Shown: positions 21,870 through 31,858, numbered from the stretch's first letter. The stretch: 64,000 nt of DNA from Bacillus sp. FJAT-50079 (GCF_018343515.1 NZ_JAGYPD010000002.1:496001-560000); one strand, 5' to 3'. The notes: generated by a model from the sequence alone, not told the origin. Program-made: numbers and translations.

Positions 21870-22646
21870 TTATTGAATGTTTTTATTCATTTGTTTAATT
21901 GCCGCTTTTTCTAATCGGGATACTTGGGCCTGTGATATCCCGATTTCTTCAGCCACTTCCATCTGTGTTTTCCCTTGGAAAAAACGTTTACGAATAATCA
22001 TTTTTTCCCGTTCATTTAATCGTTGTAATCCATCGTGAAGGGCAATCTCTTCAATCCAGTTCGTATCCCGGCTTTTTTCATCACTCAATTGATCCATGAC
22101 GAAAATTGGATCCCCGCCATCATTGTAAATGGGTTCGAATAAAGATACAGGATCTTGAATCGCATCAAGTGCGAAAACGACTTCCTCGTGAGGGAGGTCC
22201 AATTCTTTCGCAATTTCCATTGCTGTCGGCTCTCTCGAAGTTTTTGCCATGAGACGCTCACGAACATGGAGTGCTTTATAAGCAATATCGCGTAAAGATC
22301 TTGATACGCGAATCGGATTATTATCGCGCAAATATCTGCGAATTTCACCGATAATCATCGGTACTGCGTAAGTAGAAAAGCGAACACCATGGCTTAAATC
22401 AAAATTATCGATTGACTTCATCAAGCCTATACAACCGACTTGAAAAAGATCATCGACATACTCCCCTCGATTGTTAAATCTTTGGATGACGCTGAGAACA
22501 AGCCGTAAATTGCCATTCACTAATTTTTCTCGTGCTGATAAGTCCCCCTGTTGCATTTGCCTTAAAAGTTCCCGCATTTCTTCGTTTTTGAGGACAGGGA
22601 GCTTTGAAGTATCTACACCGCAAATTTCAACTTTATTACGCTTCAA
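21870..22646 (-). CDS. sigG: RNA polymerase sporulation sigma factor SigG
   Basis: Late forespore sigma factor. 258 residues, starting KRNKVEICGVDTSKLPVL as in SigG orthologues. Region 2 (NGNLRLVLSVIQRFNNRG, VDDLFQVGCIGLMK, FSTYAVPMIIGEIRRYLRD) and region 4 (MEVAEEIGISQAQVSRLEK) are complete. The start is TTG at 22646 after AAGGAGG. The ribosome site lies inside a hairpin (see the leader entry), so translation is probably weak on purpose. Confidence 0.97.
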   Translation of the reverse strand: MKRNKVEICGVDTSKLPVLKNEEMRELLRQMQQGDLSAREKLVNGNLRLVLSVIQRFNNRGEYVDDLFQVGCIGLMKSIDNFDLSHGVRFSTYAVPMIIGEIRRYLRDNNPIRVSRSLRDIAYKALHVRERLMAKTSREPTAMEIAKELDLPHEEVVFALDAIQDPVSLFEPIYNDGGDPIFVMDQLSDEKSRDTNWIEEIALHDGLQRLNEREKMIIRKRFFQGKTQMEVAEEIGISQAQVSRLEKAAIKQMNKNIQ

Positions 22647-22654
22647 CTCTTTTC

Positions 22655-22701
22655 CCTCCTTGCAGGAGCTGCTCTACAAATGTAAGTATCTCCGCAGGAG
22701 G
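22655..22701 (-). promoter_or_regulatory. sigG leader hairpin covering the ribosome site
   Basis: On the minus strand CCTCCTGC (22701-22694) can pair with GCAAGGAGG (22663-22655, one bulge). The second arm contains the sigG ribosome site. A similar leader hairpin reduces sigG expression in B. subtilis. The weak TTG start fits the same idea. Confidence 0.65.
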
Positions 22702-22797
22702 AATTTCTATGCATTTAGAAGATCGTGTTCATTTAAGAAAATGAATTAAAAGCTTATAAACTCTTGCTTTTCATCTGTAAATTTTTTTAAAAAATCG

Positions 22798-23517
22798 TTA
22801 CACCATTTTATTAAATTCCTTTCTTAACCTTTTAATAATTCGCTTTTCTAGCCTAGAAATATACGATTGGGAAATTCCTAGCAAATCAGCTACATCCTTC
22901 TGTGTTTTTTCTTCACTTCCTGCAAGCCCGAAGCGAAGTTCCATAATTTTCTTCTCACGATCAGACAATGTTGTTAATGCGCTTAATAATAATGATTTAT
23001 CCACATCAGCTTCTAAGTTTTTTGTAATAATATCATCGTCGGTACCTAAAACATCAGATAACAACAATTCGTTTCCGTCCCAATCAATATTAAGCGGCTC
23101 ATCGAATGAAACTTCAGAACGAGTTTTATTATTTCTCCGCAAGTACATGAGAATTTCATTTTCAATACAGCGGGAAGCGTATGTAGCAAGTTTAATTTTT
23201 TTCTCTGGGTTAAATGTATTCACTGCTTTAATTAATCCAATTGTTCCAATGCTAATTAAGTCTTCAATATTGATGCCCGTATTTTCAAACTTTCTTGCGA
23301 TATAAACGACAAGTCTTAAATTTCTTTCAATCAATATGGAGCGGGCTGTTTTATCCCCCTTTGGCAGCTTCTGTAATAGTATCGCCTCTTCATCGCGTGA
23401 AAGTGGTGGTGGTAAAGCTTCACTTCCCCCAATATAATAAATCTCATCTGAACGTAAGCCAATTTTTCTTAGTAGCTTATACCAATAATAGTGTAGCCGC
23501 AGCCGTAGTTTATTCAC
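22798..23517 (-). CDS. sigE: RNA polymerase sporulation sigma factor SigE (pro-form)
   Basis: Early mother-cell sigma factor. 239 residues from GTG 23517 with GGAGGAGGG upstream. The pro-sequence of nearly 30 residues ends around [16 protein letters not shown], the region cut by SpoIIGA. Region 2 ([38 protein letters not shown]) and region 4 ([19 protein letters not shown]) are intact. It is transcribed from the spoIIGA promoter. Confidence 0.97.
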   Translation of the reverse strand: MNKLRLRLHYYWYKLLRKIGLRSDEIYYIGGSEALPPPLSRDEEAILLQKLPKGDKTARSILIERNLRLVVYIARKFENTGINIEDLISIGTIGLIKAVNTFNPEKKIKLATYASRCIENEILMYLRRNNKTRSEVSFDEPLNIDWDGNELLLSDVLGTDDDIITKNLEADVDKSLLLSALTTLSDREKKIMELRFGLAGSEEKTQKDVADLLGISQSYISRLEKRIIKRLRKEFNKMV

Positions 23518-23565
23518 AAAAAGAGCCCTCCTCCCATCTTGGAAAAAACGAAAACCAAGATTGTA

Positions 23566-24492
23566 TTATGAAGCAGATTGTTCGATTCCATCGGATACCA
23601 TTAAAGGATGGACAATGCAATGAAATTGATCATCTGCTGATAAGCGCTGTGCTGTAAATACGATTAGACCTTTTGACACTTGCTTGCTTTTATTACCGAC
23701 CGTTACATGAATCGAATCTGGCTTAAAAGCGAAAAGTAATTGCTGGTTATTTCCTAAGACGGTTGCGGGTATGAGACGCATTTTACTCGACCAATTTTCT
23801 GACAATTCAATTGCCGCATCGAAATGGTCGCCGGAATTCTCTGCCAAATGCATAATCTCTTCTGGCAGCTTGTCTGCTACGGCTGAAGCTTGAATGACCA
23901 TAACAGGCATTTTTGAAATCGGATCATATAGCTGATTCCCACTATCAATTAGACCGACAAGCTGTAATTCAATCTCATTGATAACGACTGAAACATTTGC
24001 TAACACATCATACTTAATAGCGGATATCGTAATTCCTTTTACTCTTCGTTGTGAAAAATGCCATGCAACAGGAAAACCAACCATGACAAACATCCAACTA
24101 ATTGGATCTCCATAGCCTAATTGGTGCTGAATAAGCAGCCCCGATTGTAGCTCAAAATCAAAAGCAATAAAATAATGAGTCCCTAGTAAAATCCCACCCA
24201 TTAAAAAAGTGGCAAAATATAAAGTTAATAGGCCATTGACATAATAAGAAAAGCGTTTATAACCGAATGCAACGAAAACCATTCCGACCGAGATTCCTAT
24301 TTTCATAAGCGGGTGTGCAGCTAACGATGCCCAAGGGGTAATCGTTAATAAGATGAGCATAGATCCTAGTAGCCCTCCTAATAACACTCTAACCGGGCGA
24401 ATCGAGCGCTTCAAAAAAATCGCGGTCATCCATAAAAGCAAACTGTCGATTAGGAAATTTAAAAGCCACAAAAAATCCAAATATACAACCAA
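23566..24492 (-). CDS. spoIIGA: Sigma-E processing peptidase SpoIIGA
   Basis: Membrane aspartic protease that removes the SigE pro-sequence after a forespore signal. The N-terminal half has about five hydrophobic segments; the C-terminal cytoplasmic half carries the catalytic motif DSGNQLYDP. I start at TTG 24492 (GGAGG, 8 nt): this puts the catalytic Asp at residue 183, the number reported for B. subtilis. The longer frame from 24516 would overlap the ribosome site. 308 residues. First gene of the spoIIG operon. Confidence 0.95.
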   Translation of the reverse strand: MVVYLDFLWLLNFLIDSLLLWMTAIFLKRSIRPVRVLLGGLLGSMLILLTITPWASLAAHPLMKIGISVGMVFVAFGYKRFSYYVNGLLTLYFATFLMGGILLGTHYFIAFDFELQSGLLIQHQLGYGDPISWMFVMVGFPVAWHFSQRRVKGITISAIKYDVLANVSVVINEIELQLVGLIDSGNQLYDPISKMPVMVIQASAVADKLPEEIMHLAENSGDHFDAAIELSENWSSKMRLIPATVLGNNQQLLFAFKPDSIHVTVGNKSKQVSKGLIVFTAQRLSADDQFHCIVHPLMVSDGIEQSAS

Positions 24493-24544
24493 GCGCTCAA
24501 CCTCCTTTTCCATCATCGCAATCTAACTTTGCAGCTTTGGCAAA

Positions 24545-24632
24545 ATTATATCCCATCTCTATTCGGGAATGTGTCGCTTTGTAGGAGGGAAAATAGAGAA
24601 GTTTTCACAACTTCTTTAGAAGATTGTCATAA
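24545..24632 (-). promoter_or_regulatory. Candidate Spo0A-controlled promoter of spoIIGA-sigE
   Basis: Minus strand GCGACA (24577-24572), 21 bp, TATAAT (24550-24545). The over-long spacing is a hallmark of the B. subtilis spoIIG promoter. Spo0A-box-like sequences (consensus TGTCGAA) overlap the -35 (TGTCGCT, plus strand 24572-24578) and lie upstream (TTGTCATA, 24625-24632). Confidence 0.5.
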
Positions 24633-24767
24633 TTAATAGAAATTAAGAAAATACGGAATGGGGGCGTGATCAACTAGATTACGTATTAAACGTACTTAAC
24701 TGCTTTTATTTTTTATCTTTAGAAGCTCGACTTATACGAACGCATAGAGATTTGCAAACGAGTAACG

Positions 24768-25349
24768 AATTTTCTAAGCCGTTGCCGGGATTTGTAAGCC
24801 ATTGCCGGGATTTATAAGCCATTAATCAGATTTCTAAGCCATTGCGAGGATTTGTAAGCCATTAATCAAATTTCTAAGCCGTTGCCGGGATTTGTAAGCC
24901 TTTAATCAGATTTCTAAGCCATTGCGAGGATTTGTAAGCCATTAATCAAATTTCTAAGCCGTTAATAAAAATTTCTAAGCCGTTGCCGGGATTTGTAAGC
25001 CTTAAATCAGATTTCTAAGCCATTGCGAGGATTTGTAAGCCATTAATCAAATTTCTAAGCCGTTGCCGGGATTTGTAAGCCGTTAATCAGATTTCTAAGC
25101 CATTGCGGGGATATTATAAGCCATTAATCAGATTTCTAAGCCATTGCGAGGATTTGTAAGCCATTAATCAAATTTCTAAGCCGTTGCCGGGATTTGTAAG
25201 CCTTTAATCAGATTTCTAAGCCATTGCGGGGATTTATAAGCCTTTAATCAAATTTCTAAGCCGTTGCCGGAATTTGTAAGCCGTTAATCAGATTTCTAAG
25301 CCATTGGCGGGATTTATAAGCCGTTAGCCGTCGCGAGGATTTGTAAACC
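24768..25349. repeat. Tandem array of 28 TAAGCC-centred 20-bp units
   Basis: Between ftsZ and spoIIGA the sequence TAAGCC recurs 28 times from 24775 to 25317, with 25 intervals of 20 bp and two of 21 bp. Units alternate ATTTGTAAGCC/ATTTCTAAGCC, giving a 40-bp period. The variable parts GTTGCCGGG, TTTAATCAG, ATTGCGAGG and ATTAATCAA cycle in that order, giving an 80-bp super-period. Stops occur in all frames, so it is not coding. In B. subtilis bpr lies near here. Function unknown. Confidence 0.95.
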
Positions 25350-25467
25350 GTCCCCGCTTTGCTTTTATTCATCGTGAGGATAATCTAAGTCTTCGCATCG
25401 CATCGTTGTGATATTTCGAAAATCTATATTCGAATATATCATTATTTAAAAGACAAAAAAGACTAGC

Positions 25468-25490
25468 CCAAAATGAGCTAGCCTCTTTGC
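25468..25490 (-). terminator. Terminator after ftsZ
   Basis: Minus strand GCTAG...CTAGTC hairpin (core GCTAG/CTAGC, loop 9 nt) followed by TTTTTTGTCTTTT, 4 bp after the ftsZ stop. The stem is short. Confidence 0.65.
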
Positions 25491-25493
25491 TAT

Positions 25494-26630
25494 TTATCTT
25501 CTACGATTTCGATTTCGTAGGAAAGTTGGAATATCTAACGTATCCTCAACTGGCTGGTGATTAACATGAACAGGTTCTGGAATTTCTTCACGCTTTTGTT
25601 CACGTACTGGCGCCTGTTGTTGGATCGGCTTCTTCGCTTGTCCAAATGATGGACGTTGTTGTTTAGGCTGAGGCGCCACTTCATCGAATCCTGTTGCGAT
25701 CACCGTTACAACTATTTCATCTTTCAAATTATCATTAATGACTGAACCGAAAATCATGTTCACTTCTTGATCAGATGCGGTTGCGACGATGTCTGCCGCT
25801 TCTTGTACTTCATAAAGGCTGAGGTTAGAACCGCCGGTAATATTCATCAATACACCTTGTGCTCCATCAATTGATGTTTCAAGCAATGGAGATGAAATTG
25901 CCTTTTTCGCTGCTTCTGCTGCACGGTTTTCACCAGTAGCTACCCCAATACCCATAAGCGCAGACCCTTTATTTGTCATAATTGTTTTTACGTCAGCAAA
26001 GTCAAGGTTAATTAATCCTGGTACAGCAATAAGATCCGAGATCCCTTGTACCCCTTGGCGCAATACATTATCTGCCTCACGGAACGCTTCAAGCATTGGT
26101 GTGCTTTTATCAACAATTTCAAGCAAGCGATCGTTTGGAATAACGATTAGTGTATCAACCGCTTCTTTCATCGCATCGATTCCACCGCCAGCTTGCGTTG
26201 CACGCTTGCGTCCTTCAAAAGTAAATGGTCTCGTCACTACACCAACGGTTAATGCACCTAGATCGCGAGCAATTTGAGCGATGACTGGAGCTGCTCCTGT
26301 TCCCGTTCCGCCTCCCATTCCAGCTGTAACGAAAACCATGTCTGCACCTTTTAACGCTTCTTCGATCTGCTCCTTGCTTTCTTCAGCAGCCTTTTTTCCA
26401 ACTTCAGGGTTTGCACCTGCCCCTAAACCTCTCGTAAGCTTTGCACCAATTTGCATTTTAATTTCAGCTTTTGATAAATTTAGAGCTTGTGCATCCGTAT
26501 TGACCGCAATAAATTCCACACCTTGCACATCATGTTCTATCATACGGTTGACGGCGTTATTTCCACCGCCTCCGACACCAATTACTTTAATTGTCGCGAG
26601 TGAATCTAAATTTGTATCAAAATCCAACAT
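25494..26630 (-). CDS. ftsZ: Cell division protein FtsZ
   Basis: Tubulin-like GTPase that forms the division ring. 378 residues. The GTP-binding GGGTGTG motif (106-112), the T7 loop NLDFADVKT and the C-terminal partner-binding peptide [12 protein letters not shown] are all present; a Gln/Pro-rich linker lies at about 318-362. ATG with GGAGG site. It follows ftsA by 36 bp and is the last gene of the dcw cluster. Confidence 0.98.
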   Translation of the reverse strand: MLDFDTNLDSLATIKVIGVGGGGNNAVNRMIEHDVQGVEFIAVNTDAQALNLSKAEIKMQIGAKLTRGLGAGANPEVGKKAAEESKEQIEEALKGADMVFVTAGMGGGTGTGAAPVIAQIARDLGALTVGVVTRPFTFEGRKRATQAGGGIDAMKEAVDTLIVIPNDRLLEIVDKSTPMLEAFREADNVLRQGVQGISDLIAVPGLINLDFADVKTIMTNKGSALMGIGVATGENRAAEAAKKAISSPLLETSIDGAQGVLMNITGGSNLSLYEVQEAADIVATASDQEVNMIFGSVINDNLKDEIVVTVIATGFDEVAPQPKQQRPSFGQAKKPIQQQAPVREQKREEIPEPVHVNHQPVEDTLDIPTFLRNRNRRR

Positions 26631-26666
26631 GGCAAATCCTCCTAAATTATATTCAACTGGGATGCT

Positions 26667-27953
26667 CTACTCGAAAAAAGAGACAAAAAATCTTTTTACT
26701 TTTGAGGACATTTTATCATCCGGATGTTTTTCAGTTTTTTGTTTTGGCACAGTTGTCTTAGAATGTCTATCGATCGGCTCGTTTGTATATTGCATCGCTG
26801 TCGCACTTACATTTCTTCCTTGCAATCTAGCATTCTTGAAAGCATAGCGAATGAGTCCGATAGCCGTCGTATATTGCGGCTCTCTCACGCCAATATAATC
26901 TGGGCTCGCTACTCTGACACGATTTTGCAAGATGACCTGGGCTAATTCCATCACTCCAGGCATATTCGCCACTCCGCCGGTTAACACATAGCCACCTGGA
27001 AGATCGGCGACCCCCATTCGTTTGATCTCATTCTGAATCAACTCAAATATTTCTTCCATTCTAGCTTCTATAATATCAGATAATTCAAGTTGATTGAATT
27101 GCTGATGCTGATCACTGCCAATAATCGGAACACTAAACACTTCATCTTCAGATGCATGATCATAATAAGCATGACCATATTGCTTTTTAATTTTTTCCGC
27201 ATCGTCTGTCGCTGTCCTTAGTCCAATCGATAAATCTTTTGTAATATTATCTCCGCCAACAGGAATTACACTTGTTCCTCTTAACGCACCTTCTTCAAAC
27301 ACGGCTAAAGTTGTTGTCCCTCCGCCGATATCGATTAAGGCTGTACCAAGATTTTGTTCGTCTTTGGAAAGTGCTGCTGCTGAAGTAGCTAATGGTTGAA
27401 GAACAATATCAACAATCTCAAGACCGGCACGCTCTACACAACGCAAGGTATTATGTAAAATTGTTTTGGAACCCGTAATAATGATCCCTTCCATTTCGAG
27501 CCGAACACCGATCATTCCCCTCGGATCTGTGATTTCTTCTAAACCATCGACGATAAATTGTTGAGGAATTACATTAATGATTTCTCTTTCTGGAGGAATT
27601 GAAACGACCTGGGCCGCATCCATTACTCTTGCTACATCGTCATCGGTAATTTCGCGATTTTCACTGGAAACTGCCACAACACCATGGCATGGTTGAAGCT
27701 GAACATGATTTCCAGCAATTCCGACGATCACATGGTTGATTTTCATTCCAACCATTCTCTCAGCTTCCTCTATCGCCTTTTCAATTGAATGAACGGTTTC
27801 ATCAATGTCGACTATCGAGCCTTTTCGTATTCCTTCTGCTTTGGCATTTCCAACACCTATAATATTTAATGAATCATTCGTCATTTCCCCAATGATTACT
27901 TTAACCGTGGATGTACCAATGTCTAAGCTGATATATATTTCATTGTTGTTCAT
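26667..27953 (-). CDS. ftsA: Cell division protein FtsA
   Basis: Actin-like ATPase that tethers FtsZ to the membrane. 428 residues. Phosphate-binding motifs [13 protein letters not shown] (start) and [15 protein letters not shown], and the adenosine motif [14 protein letters not shown], are clear. The C-terminal amphipathic membrane helix is [13 protein letters not shown]. It is co-transcribed with ftsZ. Confidence 0.98.
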   Translation of the reverse strand: MNNNEIYISLDIGTSTVKVIIGEMTNDSLNIIGVGNAKAEGIRKGSIVDIDETVHSIEKAIEEAERMVGMKINHVIVGIAGNHVQLQPCHGVVAVSSENREITDDDVARVMDAAQVVSIPPEREIINVIPQQFIVDGLEEITDPRGMIGVRLEMEGIIITGSKTILHNTLRCVERAGLEIVDIVLQPLATSAAALSKDEQNLGTALIDIGGGTTTLAVFEEGALRGTSVIPVGGDNITKDLSIGLRTATDDAEKIKKQYGHAYYDHASEDEVFSVPIIGSDQHQQFNQLELSDIIEARMEEIFELIQNEIKRMGVADLPGGYVLTGGVANMPGVMELAQVILQNRVRVASPDYIGVREPQYTTAIGLIRYAFKNARLQGRNVSATAMQYTNEPIDRHSKTTVPKQKTEKHPDDKMSSKVKRFFVSFFE

Positions 27954-28080
27954 TCAGTGGCACCTCCTTTATCCAACTTTTTACTTTTAATATTTTTATA
28001 CATTTCATAAGATCATCCTTGGTTATACTTATTAAGATTAATTCGTCATTTATAAGTGATTTCCTTTTTAATAATACATT

Positions 28081-28437
28081 TTATTGAGATTTTTCTCTAC
28101 TATGGCTCCATTTATTTAATAGTATCCTACGAATAACTGCTATATTTTGAAAAAGTCTAATTCCAAATGCAAAAACAGCAGCTAAATACAAGTCTACACC
28201 AAGATGAACACCTAGAAAAGCTAAACTTGCCGCTAAAATAATATTAAAGAAAAAACCTGAAACAAAAACCCGATTATCATATAGGTTTTGCAGATGTGCT
28301 CGAATGCCTCCAAAAAAGGTATCTAGCGCTGCAAGTACTGCAATTGAAAGATAATTTTCATATTCTTCGGGAATTTTTATATCTGTCAGTAAACCAAATA
28401 GGATACCGATCACTAATCCAAGTATTGGAAGCCACAT
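28081..28437 (-). CDS. sbp: Small basic membrane protein Sbp (DUF1290)
   Basis: 118 residues from ATG 28437 (GGAGAGAG site), overlapping the ylxX stop region. Three or four hydrophobic segments around the conserved SIAVLAALDTFFGGIRAHL and a basic tail (RRILLNKWSHSREK). Its position between ylxX and ftsA is conserved in Bacillaceae. Function is unknown; the location suggests a cell-envelope or division role. Confidence 0.92.
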   Translation of the reverse strand: MWLPILGLVIGILFGLLTDIKIPEEYENYLSIAVLAALDTFFGGIRAHLQNLYDNRVFVSGFFFNIILAASLAFLGVHLGVDLYLAAVFAFGIRLFQNIAVIRRILLNKWSHSREKSQ

Positions 28438-28438
28438 G

Positions 28439-29167
28439 TTAGCTCTCTCCTTTTTCATGCACTGGCTCCATATTCCGAATACGTATTGGATCTACAAACG
28501 CTGGAACGACGATTGACTTTTCTGGCTGCGATATTTTCACTTGCAAATGATCGATAAAAAAATCTTCAATCGTTGGGGAAGCGAGCATTCTATTATACAT
28601 TTTATCTGCTACATCCTTATTTTCAGTAATGACGACAATATCAAATGGCAATGTGCGCAAAGAGTGGCTGCCAACTTTCGTCTCTCCATTAATATCTCTT
28701 ATAACTGATGTATTAATGATACGCTCACCGTCAATTGCTATATGTTTTGCTCCATACATGTTTAACTCATTAATCAGGCGTTTTAAAATAACAGGTGATA
28801 CCGTATCCGCCTTTTCAAGAAAAAATGAGGAATCAGTCAGTGATTCGACTGTTAATACGATACCCGTCCCTTTAATCTCGGTTAATCCCGCTTCTTTTTT
28901 TAATTCAAGCAATGTTTGTCTTAACGCTTCCTCTTTACTCCCTGCGATTTCAGATTCGTACTTATCAATCCGATTTTCATTCACGCGGATTTCATCGAGA
29001 AGTTTCGACTGTATTTCCATTTCCTTTGCCAGTTGTTTTCGCAATTCCCACATATCACGTGTGTCCCTAACAACTGGCTCATTCACTGTTTGAAATTGAA
29101 TCGCGATCATAAAACCGATAATAAATGTAATGAGTGTAAACGATAGTTTAGCTCGACTCAGTTTCAT
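28439..29167 (-). CDS. ylxX: DUF881 family protein YlxX
   Basis: 242 residues with one N-terminal membrane segment (about 8-25), a coiled-coil stretch (about 40-85) and the DUF881 extracellular domain with GTGIVLTVESL and AKHIAIDGERIINTSVIRD. It is a paralogue of the next gene upstream (ylxW) and overlaps it by 4 bp. Biochemical role unknown; it is always near divIB and ftsA in this group. Confidence 0.92.
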   Translation of the reverse strand: MKLSRAKLSFTLITFIIGFMIAIQFQTVNEPVVRDTRDMWELRKQLAKEMEIQSKLLDEIRVNENRIDKYESEIAGSKEEALRQTLLELKKEAGLTEIKGTGIVLTVESLTDSSFFLEKADTVSPVILKRLINELNMYGAKHIAIDGERIINTSVIRDINGETKVGSHSLRTLPFDIVVITENKDVADKMYNRMLASPTIEDFFIDHLQVKISQPEKSIVVPAFVDPIRIRNMEPVHEKGES

Positions 29168-29871
29168 GATTTCTCTCCTACTATCGGCTCAATCATCATT
29201 TGTTTTTTCTTTTCCAGTGTGAACGTAATATTATCGTTTACAAGCTGGTCACGAACGCCCCCATTTAATGTTAATGCTGACGCCATGACATCTGTATCTC
29301 CTAGAGCTGTAATTTTAAATGGGGCGGGATATGGATTTCCATCAACGGTAATAACCGGGCCCATACAAACGATATAAGAATCATGTTTAATTCTTTGCCC
29401 ATTCACGGCGACGGCCTGTGCGCCTGAAATAAATAATTCATTTATAACAGCAAAAACATGCTGTTCATGAACAATATAATCATTAACATTGCCTTCTGAT
29501 TTAAATTCTCCATCTTCAAGCGTGACAATAATCCCAGGACCTTGGACTTTGATCTTTCCAAGATACATACGGTATTTCTCAGCTTCCTCAGCCATATTAG
29601 AAAAATCGAGTTCTTCTTCAGAGAGACTTTTTTCCAATTGGCGGATTTCTTCAATCTTTCCAGATAGTTCTTTTTGTAATTCGAGATTTTTATCTTGTTG
29701 AGTAATAAGTTGCTTCCTTAGCTCGTTTTCTTTCACTTGCTGTCGATCGGTTATTTGATTTCGAGTCACTTTATCATCTTTTGATTGACTAAAGGAAAAG
29801 GCAAGAATGAAGCCGAATACTAAACAAACAAAAGAAAAAACAACGTACTTACTCTTCCTCCCCTTCTTCAT
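29164..29871 (-). CDS. ylxW: DUF881 family protein YlxW
   Basis: 235 residues. N-terminal membrane anchor (about 9-27), Gln/Glu/Lys-rich coiled coil (about 35-100), then DUF881 with GPGIIVTLEDGE and AQAVAVNGQRIKHDSYIVCMGPV. The ATG lies 23 bp inside the end of divIB. Paralogue of ylxX; role unknown. Confidence 0.92.
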   Translation of the reverse strand: MKKGRKSKYVVFSFVCLVFGFILAFSFSQSKDDKVTRNQITDRQQVKENELRKQLITQQDKNLELQKELSGKIEEIRQLEKSLSEEELDFSNMAEEAEKYRMYLGKIKVQGPGIIVTLEDGEFKSEGNVNDYIVHEQHVFAVINELFISGAQAVAVNGQRIKHDSYIVCMGPVITVDGNPYPAPFKITALGDTDVMASALTLNGGVRDQLVNDNITFTLEKKKQMMIEPIVGEKS

Positions 29872-30634
29872 TCATATCTTCTCCCTCTGTTTCATAAGCT
29901 TTGAAAAAGGACCCAACTTCTAAATCAATCACTCCTTTAATATTTGGATCTAATTGACTGATCATGGAAGGATAATTCTTCATTTTGACTGAAAAGGTTG
30001 GAATTGTTGCATTCACTTCATAGCCATCATTTGTAAATAGATAGATATGATATTTATCTGTTTCTTTCGGGGCGTAATGTATTTCCGAAATAATATTTAC
30101 AATTTCAGATGGAAGCTTTTGCAATTCATCCGCCATTTCCCGCAACACATCGTCCTCTTTAAAGCCGGACAGTATCGGTGCATTGCCACTTAAACCATAT
30201 TGGCCATCATTTGTTAAAATGACTCCATTTTCTAGAATGGGTATAAACGTATTTTCTTGAAGTAAATAACCAATCGTCTTATATTCTTTTATTTCAATTT
30301 GCACGATATTTGGAAAACGAATGGATACTTTTGCCGTTTGAATCGCCTCAATCACTTCTAATTGTTTTTCAAGCGATTTTTTATTTATTTTCCATAAATT
30401 AAGCCCTTCTGTTAATTCTGTTACTTCTAATATTTTCTCGGCTGCGATTTTTTCATTTCCTTCAATGGCAATTTTTTTAACCTTGCTGAGCGGGGATTGA
30501 AAATATACGACGCACATGATTAGTAAGAAAAACATTGTTAACAGGAAAATCAAGCGCTGATTTGCTTTTCGTTTTCGATGCTCTTTTATGGTTGGTATCC
30601 TGTCTTCCAGAGATAAGACTTTCCCTTTCTCCAT
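29849..30634 (-). CDS. divIB: Cell division protein DivIB (FtsQ family)
   Basis: Bitopic membrane protein that stabilises FtsL and DivIC at the septum. 261 residues from ATG 30634 (AAGGGGA site). Cytoplasmic basic N-terminus (EHRKRKANQRL), one membrane segment (about 27-45), then the POTRA domain (SKVKKIAIEGNEKIAAEKI) and beta domain. It follows murG directly. In B. subtilis murB lies between them; here it is absent. Confidence 0.95.
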   Translation of the reverse strand: MEKGKVLSLEDRIPTIKEHRKRKANQRLIFLLTMFFLLIMCVVYFQSPLSKVKKIAIEGNEKIAAEKILEVTELTEGLNLWKINKKSLEKQLEVIEAIQTAKVSIRFPNIVQIEIKEYKTIGYLLQENTFIPILENGVILTNDGQYGLSGNAPILSGFKEDDVLREMADELQKLPSEIVNIISEIHYAPKETDKYHIYLFTNDGYEVNATIPTFSVKMKNYPSMISQLDPNIKGVIDLEVGSFFKAYETEGEDMNEEGEEE

Positions 30635-30678
30635 AAGCAATTCCCCTTTAACTCAATCTCTTTCTTCACCCTTCATGC

Positions 30679-31776
30679 CTATTTATTTTGAACGAGCTCT
30701 TCGATCACATGAAAAAGACGAATCGATGCATCTCTCATTCCTAGTTCTTTTGATGCCTCACTCATCTTTTTTCGTTTTGCATCATCGAGAAGGACTGCAT
30801 CTAATGTTTCAACAAGACGCTTGCTCGTTAATTCTTTTTCTAATAGCATGAAGGCCGCTCCTTTATTCACAAGCACTTCAGCATTTTTCTCCTGATGATT
30901 ATTCGTGACGTACGGACTTGGAATTAAGATCGAAGGGAGCCCTAAGGCGCTTATTTCGGCGATGGAAGTTGCTCCAGCCCTCCCGACAACAACTTGTACA
31001 GAAGGTAATATTTCCTGCATATTATGTATGAATGGAACAATTGTAATGTTATCAAATTTCCCGAGCAATTCCGCTTCTTTGCTCACATTTTCATAATGAA
31101 TTTCACCGGTTACATATAATACTTGGTACGGTTTTTTCGCTAAATGTGATAAGGAGTTAATGACCGCCTCGTTAATTGCCTTCGCTCCACGGCTTCCGCC
31201 GAAAATTAAGGCGGTTGGCACATGCTCCTTTAATCCAAACGATTGCAATGCTCCTATTTTCTTTGCGGCAACGACTTCAGATGCTCGCGGATTCCCCGTC
31301 AGGATGACCTTATTTTGTGGAAAATGCTGTCCCACCTGTTCAAAGCAAGTTGCCACTTTATCTACGTATCTGCTGAGAAATTTATTTGTCAGTCCCGGAA
31401 CGCTATTTTGTTCATGGATGACGGTTGGAATGTTCATTTTTGCCGCCGCATATAAAACAGGTCCGCATACGTAACCTCCCGTCCCAATGACGGCATCAGG
31501 CTTAAATTTTTTTAATAATTTTTTACTATCGCGCACACCTTTGATAAATCGGTATATCGTTTTAACATTTTCAAATGATAGTGATCGTTTAAATCCTGTA
31601 ATATGAATGGGTGCAAATGGAATGTTTTCTTTGCGAATAATATTCGCTTCTAATCCTCGTTCCGTCCCAATATATAAAAATTCTGTTGCCGGATATTGCT
31701 TGCTTATCGTTCGAATGAGTGCAAGAGCAGGATAAATATGCCCTCCTGTCCCCCCACCGCTAACAACGATTTTCAT
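30679..31776 (-). CDS. murG: Lipid II synthase MurG (GlcNAc transferase)
   Basis: Adds GlcNAc from UDP-GlcNAc to lipid I on the inner face of the membrane. 365 residues. The G loops [17 protein letters not shown] and [15 protein letters not shown] and the nucleotide site [23 protein letters not shown] are intact. GAGGTG ribosome site. A GC-rich repeat element lies in its upstream interval. Confidence 0.97.
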   Translation of the reverse strand: MKIVVSGGGTGGHIYPALALIRTISKQYPATEFLYIGTERGLEANIIRKENIPFAPIHITGFKRSLSFENVKTIYRFIKGVRDSKKLLKKFKPDAVIGTGGYVCGPVLYAAAKMNIPTVIHEQNSVPGLTNKFLSRYVDKVATCFEQVGQHFPQNKVILTGNPRASEVVAAKKIGALQSFGLKEHVPTALIFGGSRGAKAINEAVINSLSHLAKKPYQVLYVTGEIHYENVSKEAELLGKFDNITIVPFIHNMQEILPSVQVVVGRAGATSIAEISALGLPSILIPSPYVTNNHQEKNAEVLVNKGAAFMLLEKELTSKRLVETLDAVLLDDAKRKKMSEASKELGMRDASIRLFHVIEELVQNK

Positions 31777-31858
31777 ATTGACACCTCAATCTCCAATAAT
31801 CAATTTATCTATATAAGTTGAAATAAATAACATACATAAAATGCGGAAAGTAAACACC

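Larger units (their letters stand above)
24493..25493. other. 1-kb interval between spoIIGA and ftsZ without genes
   Basis: It holds the candidate spoIIG promoter near its left end, the 582-bp tandem array in the middle, and the ftsZ terminator at the right end. The flanks 24633-24767 and 25350-25465 are AT-rich; I see no gene or known RNA in them. Confidence 0.85.

Noticed and set aside
24768-25349. CRISPR array
   Set aside because: Regular spacing of 20 bp with repeat-like, not unique, intervals; no spacers of 30 bp or so, and no cas genes nearby.
24768-25349. Repetitive protein-coding gene
   Set aside because: The 20-bp period shifts frame each unit and every frame on both strands meets stop codons.
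26281-26847. 188-codon plus-strand frame opposite ftsZ/ftsA
   Set aside because: Antisense to the most conserved part of ftsZ; Pro/Ser/Ala-rich shadow of the Gly-rich GTP-binding region.
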